The notes under the pieces are model-generated. The model did no database searches and had not been told where the DNA came from. It worked only from the letters and a program-made list of their open reading frames with translations. Shown one piece after another: positions 44,162 to 47,545 of a DNA stretch of 47,545 nt. Source of the DNA: a bacterium HR19 (lineage in GTDB: Bacteria > Calescibacteriota > Calescibacteriia > Calescibacteriales > Calescibacteriaceae); assembly GCA_002898315.1 (NCBI GenBank), contig BEHV01000014.1, positions 1 through 47,545 of the forward strand, read 5' to 3'. Both the position numbers and the translations under genes were made by a program. Position 1 is the first letter of the stretch; each line of letters starts with the position of its first letter.

Positions 44162-44392
44162 TCAAACCTGAACGAATATTTCGGTAAAATCTCTGAGATC
44201 GGTTATTGATAGAATCTTGTGACCGTCTCTTTGCAAACTTCGCGGCACATCTTCTTTTGCAGCTGGAAAATCAACTATTATCTTTACCACATCTCCTCTG
44301 CTCAATTTTTCAAGCTCTTTTTTCGCAATTATTATGTTCATCGGACACTCAACTCCACGCAAATCTAAAACTTTCTTGACAGAATAACTCAT
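44162..44392 (-). CDS. TusA/SirA-family sulfur carrier-like protein
   Basis: 76 residues. VLDLRGVECPMNIIIAKKELEKL is the family start, with the persulfide-accepting C16. The usual CPxP is CPMN here. The fold continues through GDVVKIIVDFPAAKEDVPR. Family members relay sulfur to tRNA modification, cofactor synthesis or respiratory sulfur pathways. It lies 32 bases downstream of folE. Confidence 0.9.
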   Translation of the reverse strand: MSYSVKKVLDLRGVECPMNIIIAKKELEKLSRGDVVKIIVDFPAAKEDVPRSLQRDGHKILSITDLRDFTEIFVQV

Positions 44393-44423
44393 AGGGAAGT
44401 AAATAATTTAATCACTCACAGAA

Positions 44424-45083
44424 TCAAATTTCAATCTTTCTATCTTCTCTTATCTGTTTGAGAAAAAAGTTTTTCAGGTTGTCATCGTGCTGGAATTTTC
44501 CTGAAAAGAAGACCGTATCCATTTTCACTCCTTCTTTTTTTACTCCTCTCATCGCAAGACAGAGGTGATAAGCAGATACATATATTGCAACACCGCGAGG
44601 TTTCAAGACCTTTTCTATGAATTTTCCTATATCTTCTGTAAGTCGTTCCTGAACCTGTAATCTTCCCGCAAAAAATTTCACAACACGTGGCAACTTTGAA
44701 AGACCTATTATCTTTCCATCTGGTATATAAGCTATTGAACAGTTGCCAAAAAATGGCAGAAGATGATGCTCACACATGCTGAAAAATTTTATGTGTCTCA
44801 CAAGAACAATTCCTGAATAATCTTGCTCAAATATCGCATCCCCTATAATATCCTCTGGGTCTGCAAAGTATCCCCACAAAATCTCTAAAATAGCTTTTGC
44901 ATATCTTTGAGGTGTTTTCAAAAGCCCCTCCCTTTTCGGGTCATCACCGAGAGCATATATTATGTTCTCAACACTTTTTTTTATTATCTCTACTCGCTGG
45001 TCAAGTGATAATGTTTCTTCTATGCTTCTCACTTTTCCATCTGCTGAATTCTCCAAAGTATCTTTTGAGTTTCCTTTACTCAT
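44424..45083 (-). CDS. folE: GTP cyclohydrolase I
   Basis: 219 residues. It converts GTP to dihydroneopterin triphosphate, first step to folate. Zinc and catalytic residues are visible in FSMCEHHLLPFFG and HLCLAMRGV, with IPDGKIIGLSKLPRVV and the LQVQERLTEDI block. The N-terminal 30 residues are charged and variable. Confidence 0.96.
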   Translation of the reverse strand: MSKGNSKDTLENSADGKVRSIEETLSLDQRVEIIKKSVENIIYALGDDPKREGLLKTPQRYAKAILEILWGYFADPEDIIGDAIFEQDYSGIVLVRHIKFFSMCEHHLLPFFGNCSIAYIPDGKIIGLSKLPRVVKFFAGRLQVQERLTEDIGKFIEKVLKPRGVAIYVSAYHLCLAMRGVKKEGVKMDTVFFSGKFQHDDNLKNFFLKQIREDRKIEI

Positions 45084-45158
45084 ATAGCGAAATCATCAAA
45101 ATTTATCTCAAATATATAAATGTTGCGTAAAAATCAAGAAAATTGAAAACAAACAGAA

Positions 45159-45809
45159 CTACCTTTCTAAGTCAAACAGAGCAAGAGAAAGAAAAAAATT
45201 AGTCAGATCAAAACCAAGAATAATTTTCAGAGAAGAAAAAGCTCCATCAGAAAAAGAAATAGCTCCCACAATCACAGGTATAAAAAAAGGAAAGAGGAAA
45301 ATCAAAATGGGTATATTTATGTTCTCTTTGACAAAAAATGAACTGAAAACAACAGATAGAGAAACGATTCCAATTCCTCCCAATACGAAAGATAAAAAAG
45401 CGTATAGAGAAAGGTTCATGTTGGCAAAGAAAACAAAGAAAAGAAAAAGAGCAGTTCCAACACTGATAAAAATGAAAAACACAGCAAAAAATTTTGAAAT
45501 GAAAAAAACCTCTTTTCTTACGGGAGAATTTAAAATACCAAGAATAACTTCTTCCCTCTCCTCATACTTCATAAGCTCTTGAGCTGGAAAAACAGATGAG
45601 AAGAGAAGAACTATCCAAAATATTGAGTAAGAATGAGAAGAAAGAACTTCATAAGGCAATCCGAATGATAGAAAAACCGCAGAAGAAAAACCAAATATAA
45701 ACGGAACAAAAAAAGAGTATTTTTCTCTTGTAATAAAAAGAAAATCTTTTTTGAGAAGTTGAAGAATTTGAGATAACGGATTTGGTTTCCGAAGGGGGTT
45801 TTCAGACAT
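45159..45809 (-). CDS. ccmB: CcmB-like haem exporter membrane subunit
   Basis: 216 residues, six hydrophobic helices. The order fits CcmB: a short cytoplasmic start (LLKKDFLFITREKYSF), EEREEVILGILNSPVRKEV (equivalent to ED.....L..SP....V), and FLFPFFIPVIVGAISF (equivalent to PL.IPVLIFG). CcmB works with the ATPase CcmA in cytochrome c maturation. No ccmA, ccmC or ccmE is in the window. Assignment rests on pattern, so other ABC permeases remain possible. HemW, a haem chaperone, is on the same strand nearby. Confidence 0.78.
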   Translation of the reverse strand: MSENPLRKPNPLSQILQLLKKDFLFITREKYSFFVPFIFGFSSAVFLSFGLPYEVLSSHSYSIFWIVLLFSSVFPAQELMKYEEREEVILGILNSPVRKEVFFISKFFAVFFIFISVGTALFLFFVFFANMNLSLYAFLSFVLGGIGIVSLSVVFSSFFVKENINIPILIFLFPFFIPVIVGAISFSDGAFSSLKIILGFDLTNFFLSLALFDLER

Positions 45810-45824
45810 AACTTAAAAAAATCT

Positions 45825-47354
45825 TTAAGAGAAAAAATTTTCAAGAATAAATTTTGCGTTTTTGAGTGAAAAAGCCATTATAGTCATCTGAGGATTTACA
45901 CCAAGAGGAATAGGAAATATAGAACCATCTGATATGAAAAGTCTCTCAACAAAGTGGTGCTGACAGTTCTCATCAACAACAGAGGAATACCTATCTTTAC
46001 CCATCCTGCAAGTGCCGAGAGGATGGAAAGCCATAGGCTCAAGATGAGATGGTTTCACATCCAAATCCTTCACCCTTTCTATATCATCTGGGAGAACTTC
46101 ATCTAAACCGAATATGTGCGGGAAGATTTTTTTTGCTCCCGCTTCCCTGAAAATCTTTGCTGCATAGTATATAGCCATCTTGAACTTCTCAGCATCTTTT
46201 TTAGAAAGATTATAAATCATCAGAGGTTCATTGCCAAAAGTCAAGACCCTGCCATATCCCGAATCTGAAACCATAACACCAGTACTCATTATTTTCTCAT
46301 AACTTTCAATAAGTTCTTTGAATTTTCTCCCTACGAAAGGTAATGTCATAGCTCCAACAACCGGGGGAACAGAAACTCCCTCTATCATTATACCATATTT
46401 TTTAAATTCATCAACGAAGTATCCCTGAGGGACACCGAGCCACTGGTTTATGTCAAAATCAAAAAACGCTGAAACCCTTATTCCGGGATGAATTGTGAGA
46501 AACTTCCCGCAAACGGGAGTACTAATACCGCTTTTTGATAGTATATAAGGAGTATATATTGCTCCCGCTGCGATAACAACACATCGTCCAAAAACCCGAA
46601 ATCTTCTTTTACTTCTATCAATATCAGATAACTTTACTTCCCCCTCAACTCCAATTGCTCTTCCATTATGAGTCAAAACTCTCATAACTTTTGATCTTAC
46701 GATAAACCTCGCTCCAAATTTTATCGCTGCTGGTATATAAGATATGTGCATAGCGAGCTTTGCATTTTCAGGACAGATATATTGACACAACCCACACCCC
46801 TTACACCCCCTTATATTCCGAGTAAGCGGTCCAGATGAGTATCCTAACCTCTTTGAAGCAGAAAGGAAAATCTTTCCGTGAGTGCCTAAAATAGGTTCAG
46901 AAACAGGAGAGACATTCAAAAATCTCTCCACCTCCTCGTAGAAAGGTTCAACATCATCGTAGGTTATATTTATTCCGAAATCGCGAAACTTTTCAAATGT
47001 TTCTGGCTCCGCTCTCAAACATGTTCCAGAATTTACTAAACTTGAACCCCCTAAACCAATCCCTAACGGAACAGGTATAGGAGGTTTTCCCGGCAAAGTT
47101 CCGTAAGCAACTGTAAGCCCTCCATTCCTATAAACTCTTTCAAATGCATAAAGAGGTCTTTCGTGCCTGCTCCTTGGAAGGTCTTCTGCCTTAACATAAT
47201 CTCCTTCTTCTAAAACCACAACTTTCAAACCATTTTCAGCGAGCTTATAAGCTAATACTGCCCCTCCTGGACCTGAGCCTACTATCACAACATCAGAATC
47301 CATTTCAAAACCTTCATACGGAATAAGAACTCCATCTCTTTGATGAAAAGACAT
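45825..47354 (-). CDS. GMC-family FAD oxidoreductase with ferredoxin-like Cys cluster
   Basis: 509 residues. FAD-binding Rossmann motif VVIVGSGPGGAVLAYKLAE near the N-terminus, GIGLGGSSLVNSGTCLR (the GMC GGSS block), and the C-terminal catalytic segment HPLGTCRMGKD plus NPQMTIMAFSLKNA. Near residue 185 the run GCKGCGLCQYICPENA has ferredoxin-like Cys spacing, as in a subgroup of bacterial GMC enzymes. It oxidises an alcohol or sterol-like substrate; substrate and electron acceptor are unknown. No signal peptide is evident. Confidence 0.92.
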   Translation of the reverse strand: MSFHQRDGVLIPYEGFEMDSDVVIVGSGPGGAVLAYKLAENGLKVVVLEEGDYVKAEDLPRSRHERPLYAFERVYRNGGLTVAYGTLPGKPPIPVPLGIGLGGSSLVNSGTCLRAEPETFEKFRDFGINITYDDVEPFYEEVERFLNVSPVSEPILGTHGKIFLSASKRLGYSSGPLTRNIRGCKGCGLCQYICPENAKLAMHISYIPAAIKFGARFIVRSKVMRVLTHNGRAIGVEGEVKLSDIDRSKRRFRVFGRCVVIAAGAIYTPYILSKSGISTPVCGKFLTIHPGIRVSAFFDFDINQWLGVPQGYFVDEFKKYGIMIEGVSVPPVVGAMTLPFVGRKFKELIESYEKIMSTGVMVSDSGYGRVLTFGNEPLMIYNLSKKDAEKFKMAIYYAAKIFREAGAKKIFPHIFGLDEVLPDDIERVKDLDVKPSHLEPMAFHPLGTCRMGKDRYSSVVDENCQHHFVERLFISDGSIFPIPLGVNPQMTIMAFSLKNAKFILENFFS

Positions 47355-47436
47355 AAGAAAAAATTATTTTCTGCTGAAAAAGCTTTCAGATAAAACAAAA
47401 AACACTCAAAATAAAAAGATTGACCAGAAAATAGTT

Positions 47437-47545
47437 TTATTTCACAGCGTTTTGTCCTTCGTTCAACCTGTAATATCTCCACCATATCTTCCCTGAACCT
47501 GTCCCCTCTCCAAACTCAAACACCCTAACACATAACCCATCCATA
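47437..47545 (-). CDS. C-terminal fragment of an unidentified protein (partial)
   Basis: A minus-strand frame open to the right edge encodes 35 residues (including VFEFGEGTGSGKIWWRYYR) and stops at TAA 47437-47439. A second minus-strand frame is also open from the edge but shorter. The composition is less AT-rich than the adjoining gap at 47355-47436, which suggests coding. No family recognised. Confidence 0.35.
   Translation of the reverse strand, partial: MDGLCVRVFEFGEGTGSGKIWWRYYRLNEGQNAVK

Noticed and set aside
47285-47485. 66-codon minus-strand frame upstream of the GMC gene
   Set aside because: It overlaps the GMC start out of frame and has no recognisable features; the edge fragment ending at 47437 in another frame looks more coding-like.

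Overview
The window is an AT-rich, tightly packed chromosomal segment with 42 protein-coding genes on both strands. No rRNA, tRNA, CRISPR array or insertion sequence was recognised. No gene-free stretch exceeds about 205 bases. Coding strands are strongly purine-rich, with heavy use of AGA/AGG for Arg and ATA for Ile. The cell is a Gram-negative-type bacterium: it has RseP, a LolA-like carrier, lipoproteins, MurB and a BamB/YfgM-like pair. Several traits are typical of myxobacteria and other former deltaproteobacteria. These are MopE-type Cys/Asp repeats on a protein ending in Cys + hydrophobic segment + Arg, an FHA-sigma54 activator, a kinase-fold/PEGA receptor with a TPSN-type catalytic loop, and an AtpE with a signal-like leader. 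An AT-rich, possibly thermophilic relative of those lineages is my inference; the species cannot be named.

Layout. 1-5237: end of a large surface protein (perfect 192-bp tandem repeats, FnIII-like domain, FG-GAP propeller, C-terminal anchor) translationally coupled to an EAL phosphodiesterase-type protein. 5281-6439: overlapping histidine kinase and response regulator. 6545-10851: APC permease, then a lipoprotein, a PEGA-like membrane protein and an unknown basic protein. 10966-16065: BtuF-like protein, CbiD, HIT protein, LolA-like carrier and acyl-CoA synthetase. 16271-18851: a two-gene restriction-modification system. 18912-22177: small Cys protein, kinase-like/PEGA membrane protein and a divergent FHA-sigma54 activator. 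22191-27601: YggS, then a plus-strand run recJ, DAHP synthase, 3-hydroxyisobutyrate-dehydrogenase-like and nadK.

27632-31821: O-antigen-ligase/TPR protein, pseudopilin, murB. 31925-36010: plus-strand run of GTP-PEPCK, DAGK-like kinase, M50 protease and ribosome recycling factor. 36013-38538: HDOD protein, a CheD-like protein lacking the catalytic Cys, and a GH113-like lipoprotein. 38600-41307: YfgM-like, BamB-like and sulfotransferase. 41225-47354 (minus): hemW, rseP, atpE, TusA-like, folE, ccmB and a GMC oxidoreductase. A fragment of another minus-strand gene runs off the right edge.

The most interesting items are the homogenised repeat array with a Shine-Dalgarno sequence built into its Arg anchor codons, a probable pseudokinase paired with an FHA activator, the Cys-less CheD beside an HDOD protein, an R-M system whose nuclease I do not recognise, and an 83-bp convergent overlap between a sulfotransferase gene and hemW.
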